A stretch of DNA of 62,339 nt, taken from contig NZ_LT605203.1 of assembly GCF_900089495.1 (NCBI RefSeq), forward strand, positions 3,785,086-3,847,424. Direction: 5' to 3'. The stretch is from Thiomonas sp. X19. Its GTDB lineage: Bacteria > Pseudomonadota > Gammaproteobacteria > Burkholderiales > Burkholderiaceae_C. The stretch's first letter is position 1. Each line of letters begins with the position of its first letter. Below, piece after piece: positions 42,863-54,589 of the stretch. The notes below the pieces were generated by a model. That model was not told where the DNA came from, ran no database searches, and worked only from the letters and a program-made list of their open reading frames with translations. A program made the position numbers and the translations under genes.

Positions 42863-45800
42863 GAGCGGGCCTTGGGTTGAGAGGTCGTGGCCTTGTGCAT
42901 GCGCCCGGCGTGGTATCGCAGCACCTGCTCGTGCGATTGCGGCCCGGCGTGCTGGCCGGGGGTGCGCGGCGGCGGGGCGTGGCGGGGCCAACTGGCGTCG
43001 GCATCGACCGCGTGCAACACGTCGGCCGTTGCCGGCAGGGGGGCGCCGTGGACCTCGGCGTAGGCATCGTCGCCGGTTGCCATCTCAGGGGCGTCGGCCG
43101 GGCGCAGCCGCACCCGCACGTCATACCAGCCGGCCTGACCGGTGATGGGGTCGCTGTTGGACAGCGGACCGTTGGCGCCGGGCAGCTCGTCGGTGATCAG
43201 GTGGTTGAGCAGGAAGCCGCGGCGCGACTCGGCCGCGCCCGGCTGCAGGCCCCAGGCGCCGCTGGCCTTGCCGATGGCGTTCCAGGTCCACACCGTGCCG
43301 GGCTCCACCGCCTCGGAATACTGCGCGACGCAGCGCACCCGGCCCCAGGGCGACTCCACCCACAGCCAGGCACCGTCATCCACTCCGGCTTTGCTTGCGG
43401 TTTGCGGGTGCACGAACAAGGGGTTGTGGCCGTGAATTTGCCGCAGCCAGGCGTTTTGCGCATCCCAGGCGTGGTACATGGCCATCGGCCGCTGCGTCAC
43501 CGCCGCCAGCGGAAAGGCCGCGGCGTCGGTCTGCGCCTGCTCCAGCGGCGGCTCCCAGAACGGCAATGGGTTGAAATGGTGGGCGATGCGCGCGCGCAAA
43601 TGCGCCGGCGGCTGGCGGCGCGGCTGGGCTGGGCTCGCGGCGGCCGCCTCCTCGGCACGGCCACGCGCGGCCAGGCGGAACTTCTGCAGCACCTCGGCAT
43701 AGATGGCGATGACCACCGGATCGTCGCGCCGGCGCCAGCCCATCTCCTTGGCGTAGCGCAGGTAGTCGCGGTTGACGCCGCGCATGTAGCGCAGGTTCTC
43801 GGGCAGGGGGGTGTAGTGCACGCAATCGTTCGCGGCGTAGCGCTCCCACTGCTCGGGGTTGGGCTCGCCCTTGAGCGTCTTGCTGCCGTCCTTGCCGCGC
43901 CAGCCGGAGAGAAAGCCCACGCCCGAGCCGGGTGCCGTTTCGTAGTTGACGATGAAGTCGGTGTACCCCTTGTACTTGCGGCTGCCGTCGGCCGCGGTGA
44001 ACGCCGGAAAGCCCAGACGCGAGGCCAGCTCGATCAGCACCTCCTGGAACGGCCGGCATGCGCCCAGGGCCGGCACCACGGGAACACGCACCGAGTCCAT
44101 CGCGCCGTCGAATTCGGAGATCGGGCGGTCGAGCATGGACATCGCATCGAACCGTTCCAGATAGCTGGTGTCGGGCAGCACCAGATCGGCGAAGGCCACC
44201 ATCTCGGACTGGAAGGCGTCGCACACCACCAGGAAGGGAATCTTGTGCTCGCCGTCGGCACGCTTATCGGTGAGCATGCGACGCACGCGCTGCGTGTTCA
44301 TGGCCGAATTCCACGCCATGTTGGACATGAAAATCAGCAGGGTGTCGATGGGGTAGGGGTCGCCGCGCCAGGCGTTGGTGATGACGTTGTGCATCAGCCC
44401 GTGCACCGCCAGCGGATGCTCCCAGGAGAAGGCCTTGTCGATGCGCATGGGCCGTCCAGCCTCGTCCACCATCAGGTCCTCGGGCCCGGCTGGCCAGCCC
44501 AGCGGCGCGCCGTTCAGGGGCGTGTTGGGCTTGACGTCGCTCCACGAGCGCGCGGTGCGCACACCCGGCGGCGTCTGCTTGGGGTATGGCGGCTTGTGGC
44601 GGAAACCGCCGGGAGCATCGATGGTGCCGAGCAGGCTCATCAACACCGCCAGGGCGCGGATGGTCTGGAAGCCGTTGGAATGCGCCGCCAGCCCGCGCAT
44701 GGCGTGAAACGCCAGCGGCCGGGCGGTGACATGGCTGTGCTCGCGGCCCCAGGCATCGAGCCACCGCTGCGGCACCTCAAAGGCCTGGTCGATGGCGGCC
44801 TCGGCCATCTCTTCGGCCAGCTGCGCGATGCGCGCGGCGCTGATGCCGGTGATCGTGGCGGCCCACGCCGGCGTGCACGCCGCCACCTGCTCGCGCAGCA
44901 GCTGCAGCGCGGTGGCCACCGGGGTGCCGTCGGGCAGGCGATAGTGGCCGAACAGGGCCGGCTGCGCGTCGTCGGCCCAGGCCGGCACGGGCTTCTGGGT
45001 GACCGCGTCCCACCACCAGGCGTTGCGCGGCGCGGCGGGGTCGCCCACTTCACCATCGGGGTTGCGCACCATCATGCCGTCGTCCGGGTGGCCGGGCTGC
45101 ATCCGCACCAGCTGCGCGGCGTTGGTGTAGCGGGCGGCGTAGGCGGCATCGAACCGGCCGCTGCGCAACAGTTCGTGCAGCAGCGCCATGAACAGCGCAC
45201 CGTCGGTGCCGGGACGGATGGGGATCCACTCGTCGGCCACCGCCGAATAGCCGCTGCGCACCGGGTTGATGGAAATGAAGCGCCCGCCCGCGCGCTTGAA
45301 GTCCGACAGCGCCATCTTCAGCGGGTTGCTGTGGTGGTCTTCGGCGGTGCCGATCATGACGAACAGTTTGGCCTGCTTCAGGTCCGGGCCGCCGAACTCC
45401 CAGAAGCTGCCGCCGGTGGTGTAGATCATGCCAGCGGCCATGTTCACCGAGCAGAAGCCGCCATGCGCGGCGTAGTTGGGGGTGCCGAATTCGCGGGCGA
45501 ACAAGCCGGTGAGGGCCTGCATCTGGTCGCGCCCGGTGAACAGGGCGAACTGCTTGGGATCGGTGGCGCGGATGTGGCGCAGCCGGGCTTCCAGCAGGCT
45601 GAAGGCGTCGTCCCAGGAGATGGGCTCGAACTCCCCTGCCCCGCGCTCGGCGCCGGGCTTGCGCCTGAGGGGCTGCGTCAGCCGCGCGGGCGAGACCTGC
45701 TTCATGATGCCGGCCGAGCCCTTGGCGCAGATCACACCATGGTTGAGCGGATGGTTGGGATTGCCCTCGATGTAGCGCACCTCGCCGTCGCGCACATGCA

Positions 45801-45939
45801 CGTTGATGCCGCAGCGGCAGGCACACATGTAACAGGTGGTGGACTTGATCGTGCTGACGCCGGCCGGGTGCGCCGTGGGATCGTGCAGCGGACGGCCATT
45901 GGAGAAGATGCGGTCGATCAGGGTGGTGAGGCCGGACAT
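42859..45939 (-). CDS. soeA: SoeA-like molybdopterin sulfite dehydrogenase catalytic subunit
   Basis: This 1026-aa protein of the DMSO-reductase family starts with the Fe4S4-binding TTCYMCACRCGINVHVRDGE and then GNPNHPLNHGVICAKGSAGI. It contains ALFTGRDQMQALTGLFAREF, AAHGGFCSVNMAAG and FVMIGTAEDHHSNPLKMALS, which I recognise from SoeA of sulfur oxidisers. No Tat signal is visible, which fits SoeABC acting on the cytoplasmic face of the inner membrane, oxidising sulfite to sulfate and reducing quinone. It is the first gene of soeABC. A related polysulfide or thiosulfate reductase is the main alternative. Confidence 0.87.
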   Translation of the reverse strand: MSGLTTLIDRIFSNGRPLHDPTAHPAGVSTIKSTTCYMCACRCGINVHVRDGEVRYIEGNPNHPLNHGVICAKGSAGIMKQVSPARLTQPLRRKPGAERGAGEFEPISWDDAFSLLEARLRHIRATDPKQFALFTGRDQMQALTGLFAREFGTPNYAAHGGFCSVNMAAGMIYTTGGSFWEFGGPDLKQAKLFVMIGTAEDHHSNPLKMALSDFKRAGGRFISINPVRSGYSAVADEWIPIRPGTDGALFMALLHELLRSGRFDAAYAARYTNAAQLVRMQPGHPDDGMMVRNPDGEVGDPAAPRNAWWWDAVTQKPVPAWADDAQPALFGHYRLPDGTPVATALQLLREQVAACTPAWAATITGISAARIAQLAEEMAEAAIDQAFEVPQRWLDAWGREHSHVTARPLAFHAMRGLAAHSNGFQTIRALAVLMSLLGTIDAPGGFRHKPPYPKQTPPGVRTARSWSDVKPNTPLNGAPLGWPAGPEDLMVDEAGRPMRIDKAFSWEHPLAVHGLMHNVITNAWRGDPYPIDTLLIFMSNMAWNSAMNTQRVRRMLTDKRADGEHKIPFLVVCDAFQSEMVAFADLVLPDTSYLERFDAMSMLDRPISEFDGAMDSVRVPVVPALGACRPFQEVLIELASRLGFPAFTAADGSRKYKGYTDFIVNYETAPGSGVGFLSGWRGKDGSKTLKGEPNPEQWERYAANDCVHYTPLPENLRYMRGVNRDYLRYAKEMGWRRRDDPVVIAIYAEVLQKFRLAARGRAEEAAAASPAQPRRQPPAHLRARIAHHFNPLPFWEPPLEQAQTDAAAFPLAAVTQRPMAMYHAWDAQNAWLRQIHGHNPLFVHPQTASKAGVDDGAWLWVESPWGRVRCVAQYSEAVEPGTVWTWNAIGKASGAWGLQPGAAESRRGFLLNHLITDELPGANGPLSNSDPITGQAGWYDVRVRLRPADAPEMATGDDAYAEVHGAPLPATADVLHAVDADASWPRHAPPPRTPGQHAGPQSHEQVLRYHAGRMHKATTSQPKARS

Positions 45940-46222
45940 GATGGGGGCTCTGGGTGGTGTGCGAGGTGCTGCCCCTCACCCTAGGGCCTCCCGCGTGACA
46001 TTTCCAACGCAATGTTTGGTTCACGATCAACGTATTTTTTGATCGGAGATCCAGCAATGCGCCTCGGGACCAGCCTCGCCTACCACGGATTCAGGCGCCA
46101 GGTCTTGCCATGTCCTCTGCAATTTCCCGCAAGCTTGCTTACGATGCATCTTGCACCGCACCATTTCACGAACTTTTGCCAGACAAGCACGGCGAAGCTC
46201 GAACCTGTCCAAAGGACCGTCC

Positions 46223-47347
46223 ATGAACCCTGCACTGCCCCAGCTTTTCTCTCCCATGACCTGCGGCTCCCTGAAACTGCCGAATCGCATCGTCATGGCT
46301 CCGCTCACGCGCTCACGCGCCAGTCAACCCGGCGACATCCCCAGCGCGATGAACGCGACCTACTACGCCCAACGCGCCAGCGCCGGGTTGATCATCAGCG
46401 AAGCCACGCAAATATCCCGCCAGGGCCAGGGCTATGCCTGGACCCCCGGCATCTACACCGACGCGCAAGTCGCGGGCTGGAAGCTGGTGACCGACGCGGT
46501 TCATGCTGCTGGCGGCCGCATGGCCTTGCAAATCTGGCATGTGGGCCGCATTTCGCATCACCTGCTGCAAGAAGGCGGCCAAGCGCCCGTGGCGCCGTCA
46601 GCCATTCGCAGCGATACCGGGGAGTCCTTCGTCGTGACGCCCGAGGGCCCGGCGCGCGTGCCCTGCGACATGCCGCGCGCTCTGGAAACCCATGAGATTG
46701 CCGGCATCGTCGCCGACTATGCCCAGGCCGCGAAAAACGCGCTGGCTGCAGGCTTCGACATGCTGGAACTGCACAGTGCGAATGGCTATTTGCTGCAGCA
46801 ATTCCTCTCCACCAACAGCAACCAGCGCACCGACCCGTACGGTGGCAGCCTGGAGAACCGCGCCCGCCTGGTGCTGGAAGCGATGGACGCGATCATCGCC
46901 GTCGCCGGGGCGGATCGCGTGGGTGTGCGCATCTCGCCGCACTTCATCCGCCACGATATCGTCGACACCGAGACCGAGGCCATCCACCTCTACCTGGCGC
47001 GCGAGTTCGGCCGCCGTGGCGTGGCCTATATCCACGTCGCCGAGCCCGACTGGGCGGGCGGCCCGTCGCTGACCGACAGCTTCCGCCAGCAACTGCGTGC
47101 GGCCTATGGGGGGCGCATCATCGTCTGCGGCGGCTATACCCCGGAATCAGCCGAGGCACGCATCGCCTCGGGCATGGCCGATGCGGTGGCCTTCGGCCGC
47201 TCCTATATCGCCAACCCGGATCTGGCGGAGCGCTTCGCCCAAGGTGCCGCGCTGAACAAGCCTGACGCCACGACGTTCTATGGCGGTGGCGAGCATGGCT
47301 ACACCGACTACCCTGCCATGAACGAACAAGCCAGAGAAGCCGCCTGA
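46223..47347 (+). CDS. nemA: old-yellow-enzyme family alkene reductase
   Basis: This 374-aa FMN oxidoreductase reduces activated C=C bonds or electrophiles with NADPH. It has LKLPNRIVMAPLTRSRA, the FMN/substrate site QIWHVGRISHHL, the conserved DMLELHSANGYLLQQFLS and DPYGGSLENRARLVLEAM, and VAFGRSYIANPDLAERF. The sequence is closest to the NemA/XenB-like class. The ATG at 46223 (MNPALPQLFS) is preferred over a start 72 bp upstream. It is divergent from soeA and followed by a terminator. Confidence 0.93.
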   Translation: MNPALPQLFSPMTCGSLKLPNRIVMAPLTRSRASQPGDIPSAMNATYYAQRASAGLIISEATQISRQGQGYAWTPGIYTDAQVAGWKLVTDAVHAAGGRMALQIWHVGRISHHLLQEGGQAPVAPSAIRSDTGESFVVTPEGPARVPCDMPRALETHEIAGIVADYAQAAKNALAAGFDMLELHSANGYLLQQFLSTNSNQRTDPYGGSLENRARLVLEAMDAIIAVAGADRVGVRISPHFIRHDIVDTETEAIHLYLAREFGRRGVAYIHVAEPDWAGGPSLTDSFRQQLRAAYGGRIIVCGGYTPESAEARIASGMADAVAFGRSYIANPDLAERFAQGAALNKPDATTFYGGGEHGYTDYPAMNEQAREAA

Positions 47348-47371
47348 CCTCTGACTGAACTGCAGGCCCCG

Positions 47372-47400
47372 AATGCCCGGCAACGCCGGGCATTTTGCTT
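47372..47400 (+). terminator. terminator of nemA
   Basis: ATGCCCGGC-AAC-GCCGGGCAT is followed by TTTGCTTTT. Confidence 0.85.
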
Positions 47401-47441
47401 TTCTACAATGCTCGTTTCGCTGACCCAAACTGGATCCTTTC

Positions 47442-48833
<1,392 letters not shown>

Positions 48834-48844
48834 GGGCCATCGCC

Positions 48845-49165
48845 ATGCATCCAAGCACCATCCAAGCCCAGGTCACGCCTCGAGCGAACGTGTATTTCGA
48901 TGGCCGCTGCGTGAGTCACGACTTGCAACTTGCCGACGGCAGCCGCAAGAGCGTGGGCGTCATCCTGGCAGGCAGCGAACTCACCTTCAACACGGGCTCG
49001 CCCGAGATCATGGAAGGCGTGGGCGGCTCATGCGAGTGGCGCCTCAAAGGCGCCGAGGCCTGGCTGTCCAGCGGCGACGGCCAGCAATTCTCGGTACCCG
49101 CCAATGCGTCATTCGATATTCGCGTCGGCGCCGAGCCTTATCACTACATCTGCCATTTCGGCTGA
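48845..49165 (+). CDS. ppnP: pyrimidine/purine nucleoside phosphorylase (PpnP)
   Basis: This 106-aa single-domain cupin (DUF1255/YaiE) performs broad-specificity phosphorolysis of nucleosides. The start gives NVYFDGRCVSHDLQLADG, later KSVGVILAGSELTFNTGSPE, and the C-terminus FDIRVGAEPYHYICHFG holds the conserved YHYxC. The ATG at 48845 lies 11 bp after argG, so it may be co-transcribed. A bidirectional terminator follows. Confidence 0.92.
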   Translation: MHPSTIQAQVTPRANVYFDGRCVSHDLQLADGSRKSVGVILAGSELTFNTGSPEIMEGVGGSCEWRLKGAEAWLSSGDGQQFSVPANASFDIRVGAEPYHYICHFG

Positions 49166-49197
49166 ACCGACGCGAACCAGCCCTTGCGCAAGACGAC

Positions 49198-49236
49198 AAA
49201 AAAGCCGCATGACCATTGGGTCATGCGGCTTTTTCT
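49198..49236. terminator. bidirectional terminator between ppnP and sqr
   Basis: AAAAGCCGCATGACC / GGTCATGCGGCTTTTT is flanked by A- and T-runs and serves both convergent genes. Confidence 0.9.
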
Positions 49237-49259
49237 TGACCGCTCGAAGCCGGATGGCT

Positions 49260-50588
<1,329 letters not shown>

Positions 50589-50815
50589 TCAATTGCCTGA
50601 AGCCACGCGCCACGGCGCGCAGCCGCCCCAGTCATCGACGCATTCAGGATTTGGCACGGCAGGCGTAGCTGTGCATTCCCGTTGTTGCGTTTGCCATTGT
50701 GTTTGTCAGTCTGCCGATCCGCCGATCTTTGACTGATCTGGCCATTGACCGGTCAGCGAAGCATACCCACGGCGATATGCAGGTACCGGATCCGCAGCGC
50801 AAGTATGGATGGATC

Positions 50816-50831
50816 ATTGACATGGGTCAAT
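50816..50831. promoter_or_regulatory. palindrome in the sqr/yeeE divergent region
   Basis: ATTGAC-ATGG-GTCAAT is a perfect 6+6-bp inverted repeat, in the 439-bp gap 50562-51000. A TATACT -10 candidate for the rightward genes lies at 50908-50913. The repeat may be an operator of a sulfur-responsive regulator, which is not identified. No gene was found in the gap. Confidence 0.35.
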
Positions 50832-51000
50832 CCAATCGAGTCTCAGTCCGTGTTTGCCCTCCCCTGGACAAACCCTAATACTCCAGGAAGCATGACGGGA
50901 ACCTGTCTATACTCGACGCAGTTCCCCAAAGCGCCTATCAATTTCGAGGAAATTTGGTCAAACGCAGTTTTCACACGCATCCCAGGAGGAAGACACGATC

Positions 51001-51507
51001 ATGCGAACCCCACGCCCCCTTTGGAATCCCTATGTCGCCGGGGTGGTCCTCGGTTTGGGACTCCTGGCCACCTTTATCGTCACCGGCAATGGCTATGGTG
51101 TCACCGGAGCAACCACCCTGGCCACAGCCGCCGTGGCTGGCCGGATCGACCCCGCCATCGTCGCGCAACACACCTATTTGCACGGCATGTTCGACGTTGG
51201 CCTGAACCGCTGGATCGTCTGGGAGGTGGTTGGCCTGGCCATCGGCGCCCTCATCGGCAGCGTGCTGGCTGGACGCTTCAAGTTCCAGGTTGACGGACCC
51301 ACGCAGGCCGGGCGCAGTCTGCGCCTCGTGCTGGCACTCGCCGGTGGTATTGCCGCAGGCTTCGGTGCGCGTCTGGCGCTGGGCTGCACCAGCGGCATGG
51401 GCCTGTCAGGGTCGGCCACGCTGGCTGCCGCAGGCTTCCTCTTCCTCATCGGGTTTTTCATCGCCGGTATCGTGTTCGGTCAAATGACGAAAGGACTTTG
51501 GAAATGA
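51001..51507 (+). CDS. YeeE/YedE-type sulfur transporter, first half
   Basis: The 168-aa membrane protein has four or five helices. It contains the conserved ARLALGCTSGMGLSGSATLA with the Cys-containing turn typical of YeeE/YedE (TsuA-like) transporters for thiosulfate and related anions. Full-length members carry two such halves in one chain; here the second half is the next gene, overlapping by 4 bp. The ATG at 51001 follows AGGAGGAAGACACGATC. Together with sqr and rhodanese it suggests import or transfer of sulfur into the cell. Confidence 0.85.
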   Translation: MRTPRPLWNPYVAGVVLGLGLLATFIVTGNGYGVTGATTLATAAVAGRIDPAIVAQHTYLHGMFDVGLNRWIVWEVVGLAIGALIGSVLAGRFKFQVDGPTQAGRSLRLVLALAGGIAAGFGARLALGCTSGMGLSGSATLAAAGFLFLIGFFIAGIVFGQMTKGLWK

Positions 51508-52118
51508 GCTTCCCTCTCGGTTATACCGGTCCACTTTCGGGCATCATCCTTGGCGTCGTCTTCGGCTATGTGCTGGAAAACGCCGGTTTTGGCAGCGGCT
51601 GCAAACTCACGGCGCAGTTGCGTTTGAAGGACTGGGCCGTGTTCAAGGTCATGTTCACCGCCATCATCGTGGCGTCCGGCGGCTTGTATCTGATGCAAGG
51701 CTTGGGCTTGGTGAATGTCGCCAGCGACATGTTCGTGCCTTCCGTCTTCATCTGGGGCAGCGCCTTGGGCGGCGTGGGCATCGGTGCCGGCATGGCCATC
51801 GGTGGCTACTGCCCAGGCACTTCGCTGGTTGCGCTGTTCTCCGGCAAGCTTGACGGCTTGATCTTCCTTCTCGGCATCGGCCTCGGTACGCTGGTTTTCA
51901 ACGGCTTCTCGGCGTCCATCGAAAGCTGGGCCTGGAAGCAGGTGGGCCCCGACTCACTGACCGTACCGCAACTCCTGCACATGCCCGCTTGGGCCGTCTG
52001 GGGATTGCTGTTTGCGATTCTGGTGGGGGTTGGCTACCTCACACGCACCAACCAAGCATCTCCTGCAGCGTCCATGCCCCGGAAGGCATCGGGCATGACG
52101 GTCACGCAGCATTCCTGA
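51504..52118 (+). CDS. YeeE/YedE-type sulfur transporter, second half
   Basis: This 204-aa membrane protein contains GFGSGCKLTAQLRLKDWAVF and IGGYCPGTSLVALFSGKLDG, the two cysteine turns of the YeeE family. It ends in a soluble tail. The start overlaps the stop of the first half (ATGA), so the two are made together and probably form one pore. The ATG at 51504 is preferred to one two codons upstream. The substrate is inferred. Confidence 0.85.
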   Translation: MSFPLGYTGPLSGIILGVVFGYVLENAGFGSGCKLTAQLRLKDWAVFKVMFTAIIVASGGLYLMQGLGLVNVASDMFVPSVFIWGSALGGVGIGAGMAIGGYCPGTSLVALFSGKLDGLIFLLGIGLGTLVFNGFSASIESWAWKQVGPDSLTVPQLLHMPAWAVWGLLFAILVGVGYLTRTNQASPAASMPRKASGMTVTQHS

Positions 52119-52298
52119 GCGTGTCAGGAGCAGTCCACGCGCCAGCTCGGCCGTGGACTGCTCTTTCTCCGATCAACGCGGCGCCTGTGCACCTTTCCCT
52201 CGCTCACGCGTTGAAGTCCAACCAGCCAGATGCTCATTTGGCTGAGTATCGAGCCCCACGTTTTTGTTGTCTTTTCCACCGCCCTCAGGAGATTTTCA

Positions 52299-52568
52299 AT
52301 GGCCAAATCGCGCCTCAAGTTGTCTCATGCCCTGCCCGCTCTGGCGCTTGCCGCTGCCATCGTTGCTCCCATGCCCCAAGCTCTGAGCAGCCTGTCCGGC
52401 GCGCCCACGGCACAAGCCGCGGCCAACCCCTGCGCCCCAAGCAATCCTTGCGCACCTTCGTCCAAAAAAACGGACAAGAAAACGAATATGGAGAAAAAGG
52501 CCGGCAACCCCTGCGCCCCAGGCAAGCAGGAACACAAGTCCAGCAACCCCTGCGCACCTTCGAAGTAA
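52299..52568 (+). CDS. exported NPCAP-repeat protein
   Basis: The 89-aa precursor has a signal peptide (SHALPALALAAAIVAPMPQA, cleavage near AQA-AANP). The mature part is short and contains four NPCAP motifs (ANPCAPS, NPCAPS, GNPCAPG, SNPCAPS) separated by Lys/Ser-rich spacers. Each repeat has one cysteine. Such repeats could carry sulfane sulfur or bind metal in the periplasm; this is inferred from context between yeeE and rhodanese. The ATG at 52299 follows AGGAGATTTTCA. Confidence 0.72.
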   Translation: MAKSRLKLSHALPALALAAAIVAPMPQALSSLSGAPTAQAAANPCAPSNPCAPSSKKTDKKTNMEKKAGNPCAPGKQEHKSSNPCAPSK

Positions 52569-52655
52569 TCCCCAGCGCTGGCTATCGGGCATTGATTCCC
52601 GCAGCTTCGTCGCTGTTTTTGCGCTGAGACTCCAGTCGCGTTCCACTCTTGATCC

Positions 52656-53456
52656 ATGCAAGTCAGATCATCCGAGTCGTCGTCACACCTTCGGCTCGGC
52701 GCCTCCGAGATGCAGCGCTTGATGCGCATGGAGCCTCGATTGCAACGGCAGCAAATGCTCCAGGCTGCCGAGGATGTGCTGGACTGCATCCAGACGTATT
52801 CACGACGCGGCACCGGTGTGCTTGCCGATGTGCTCGGCAAGCACACCCAGTTCGAAGAATGGGCGCATTACCCGAACAACGACGCCGTCGATGCACGCAC
52901 CGGCTACCGCTTTTATTACCACGCACACGCAGCGAGCGGGCGCATGGCCGGTGAACATGGCCATTTTCATGTGTTTGGGCCGGCTCCAACCTTGCGAAAC
53001 GGGAACAAGGCTGGCCTCGAACTCAGTTCCGCTGACCCAGCTGATTTGACCGCTGACCTGACTGCCGATGCCCCCCCCGGTTCCACCCCCGATTACACCC
53101 ATCTCGTCGGCATTTCCGTGGACGAGCGCGGCTTTCCCCTGCGCTTGTTCACCACCAACCGCTGGGTCACTGCCGAGCAGTGGCTGCCTGCCCCGGCCGT
53201 GATTCGCACGGTGCACAAAATCGACATGGCGCAAGCCAAGCCGGCAGCAGCCGCACGCTGGGTCGAAGGCATGGTGCGATTATTCGCCGTGCAAATCGCC
53301 GCGCTCGTCCGGCGACGCGATGCGCGCATCGCCACAAGAACACTTCACGCAGATCCCGAACGCGTGTTCGAGGATCGACGCACCCATATCCTGAGCCAGT
53401 GTCGCATCGACCTTGCGAAGCAGTTTCAATTTTTGGAGGGCGCCGGTATCGGCTGA
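52656..53456 (+). CDS. hypothetical protein of the sulfur cluster (DUF6969-like)
   Basis: The 266-aa soluble protein has EMQRLMRMEPRLQRQQMLQA, a central GEHGHFHVFGPAP with several histidines, and THLVGISVDERGFPLRLFTT, WVTAEQWLPA. This resembles the DUF6969 group of uncharacterised proteins; the assignment is by eye. No signal peptide is seen. It lies between the NPCAP-repeat gene and the rhodanese, in the same direction, so a role in sulfur handling is possible. Confidence 0.55.
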   Translation: MQVRSSESSSHLRLGASEMQRLMRMEPRLQRQQMLQAAEDVLDCIQTYSRRGTGVLADVLGKHTQFEEWAHYPNNDAVDARTGYRFYYHAHAASGRMAGEHGHFHVFGPAPTLRNGNKAGLELSSADPADLTADLTADAPPGSTPDYTHLVGISVDERGFPLRLFTTNRWVTAEQWLPAPAVIRTVHKIDMAQAKPAAAARWVEGMVRLFAVQIAALVRRRDARIATRTLHADPERVFEDRRTHILSQCRIDLAKQFQFLEGAGIG

Positions 53457-53501
53457 AACCCAAATCCGATCCGGTATTTTTTGTTCAACGAGGAGAGAAG
53501 C

Positions 53502-54482
53502 ATGAAATTAGTCAACTTGATTGGTGCCGGCATTCTGGGAGCTGCTGCCCAGATGGCATCCGCCGCTGGCCTTCCCGGGCCGTTGGTCACCCCGCAATGG
53601 CTGCACGAGCATATGAACGAGGTCACCATCGTCGACATTCGTGACGACATGAAGACCTTCACCGCCGAACCGAAGTTCGAAGTCGACAAAAAAACCGGCA
53701 AGAAAGATCTGGTGCAAACCGGCGGCCATCTCGCGGGGGCGATATCCGTCGATTTTGGCAAGATTCGTGAAGAGCGCACCGTCGACGGCGTGAAGATCAA
53801 GGCCCAGCTTCCCACGGCCGCGTTCTTCACCAAGGCCATGGACGATGCCGGCCTGAACAAGACCGACAAGCCCATCGTGATCGTTCCCACTGGCGAAAGC
53901 GTCGATTCGATGGACATGGCCACCCGCCTGTACTTCCAACTGCGCTACTTCGGCGAGCCGCGCGACAAGCTCGCCATCCTCAATGGCGGTGTGAACGCCT
54001 GGCTGCAGGCAGGCTTCCCTGTGGTGGCCGACAAGGCTGCGACCGCCCCCGGCAATTGGACTGCTGGCACGGAAGACAAGAGCATTCTGGCTTCGATGCA
54101 GCAGGTCAAGGAAGGTCTGCAAAAGGGTTCCGACCAGTTTGTCGACGCGCGTCCCACGGCCCAGTTCCTCGGCATCGTGAAGAAGCCGATCAACAAGACG
54201 GCCGGCCATCTGCCCGGCGCACGTTCCTTCCCGACCGACGCCATCGTCAAGCCCGTGGGCGCTGCGCACGAGTTCATGACGGCCGACGACTACAAGAAGA
54301 TCTACGCCGAGTTCAACATCCAGCCGAATGCGCCCACCGTGACCTATTGCAACACCGGTCACCTGGCGTCCGGCGCCTGGTTCGTGACCCACGAAATTCT
54401 GGGCAACCAGAACTCCAAGCTCTACGCCGGCTCGATGATCGAGTGGACCAATCTGGGCAACCCCACGGTCGGTCTGCAGTAA
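53502..54482 (+). CDS. exported two-domain rhodanese (thiosulfate sulfurtransferase-like)
   Basis: A signal peptide (MKLVNLIGAGILGAAAQMAS-AAG) is followed by two rhodanese domains. The first (VTIVDIRDDMKTF...IVPTGESVDSM) lacks the catalytic cysteine. The second (DQFVDARPTAQFLGIVK...VTYCNTGHLASGAWFV) has it in the loop CNTGHLAS. It probably works in the periplasm on thiosulfate or polysulfide. The ATG at 53502 follows GAGGAGAGAAGC. A strong terminator at 54540 ends the unit. Confidence 0.9.
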   Translation: MKLVNLIGAGILGAAAQMASAAGLPGPLVTPQWLHEHMNEVTIVDIRDDMKTFTAEPKFEVDKKTGKKDLVQTGGHLAGAISVDFGKIREERTVDGVKIKAQLPTAAFFTKAMDDAGLNKTDKPIVIVPTGESVDSMDMATRLYFQLRYFGEPRDKLAILNGGVNAWLQAGFPVVADKAATAPGNWTAGTEDKSILASMQQVKEGLQKGSDQFVDARPTAQFLGIVKKPINKTAGHLPGARSFPTDAIVKPVGAAHEFMTADDYKKIYAEFNIQPNAPTVTYCNTGHLASGAWFVTHEILGNQNSKLYAGSMIEWTNLGNPTVGLQ

Positions 54483-54539
54483 GGCGACAACTGCACGGTC
54501 CCGTCGACCTCTGCGTTGGCAGGACCGTCGGCTCAGAGC

Positions 54540-54561
54540 AAGGCGCTTCGGCGCCTTTTTT
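54540..54561 (+). terminator. terminator of the rhodanese gene
   Basis: AAGGCGC-TTCG-GCGCCTT is followed by a T-tract; the UUCG-type loop makes it very stable. Confidence 0.9.
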
Positions 54562-54589
54562 CAGGCCTGCTTTCCTGCAGGCAGGCTGA

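Noticed and set aside
42877..45984. A 1035-codon plus-strand frame opposite soeA
   Set aside because: It is a codon-bias shadow of soeA with no recognisable motif and an antisense position over its full length.
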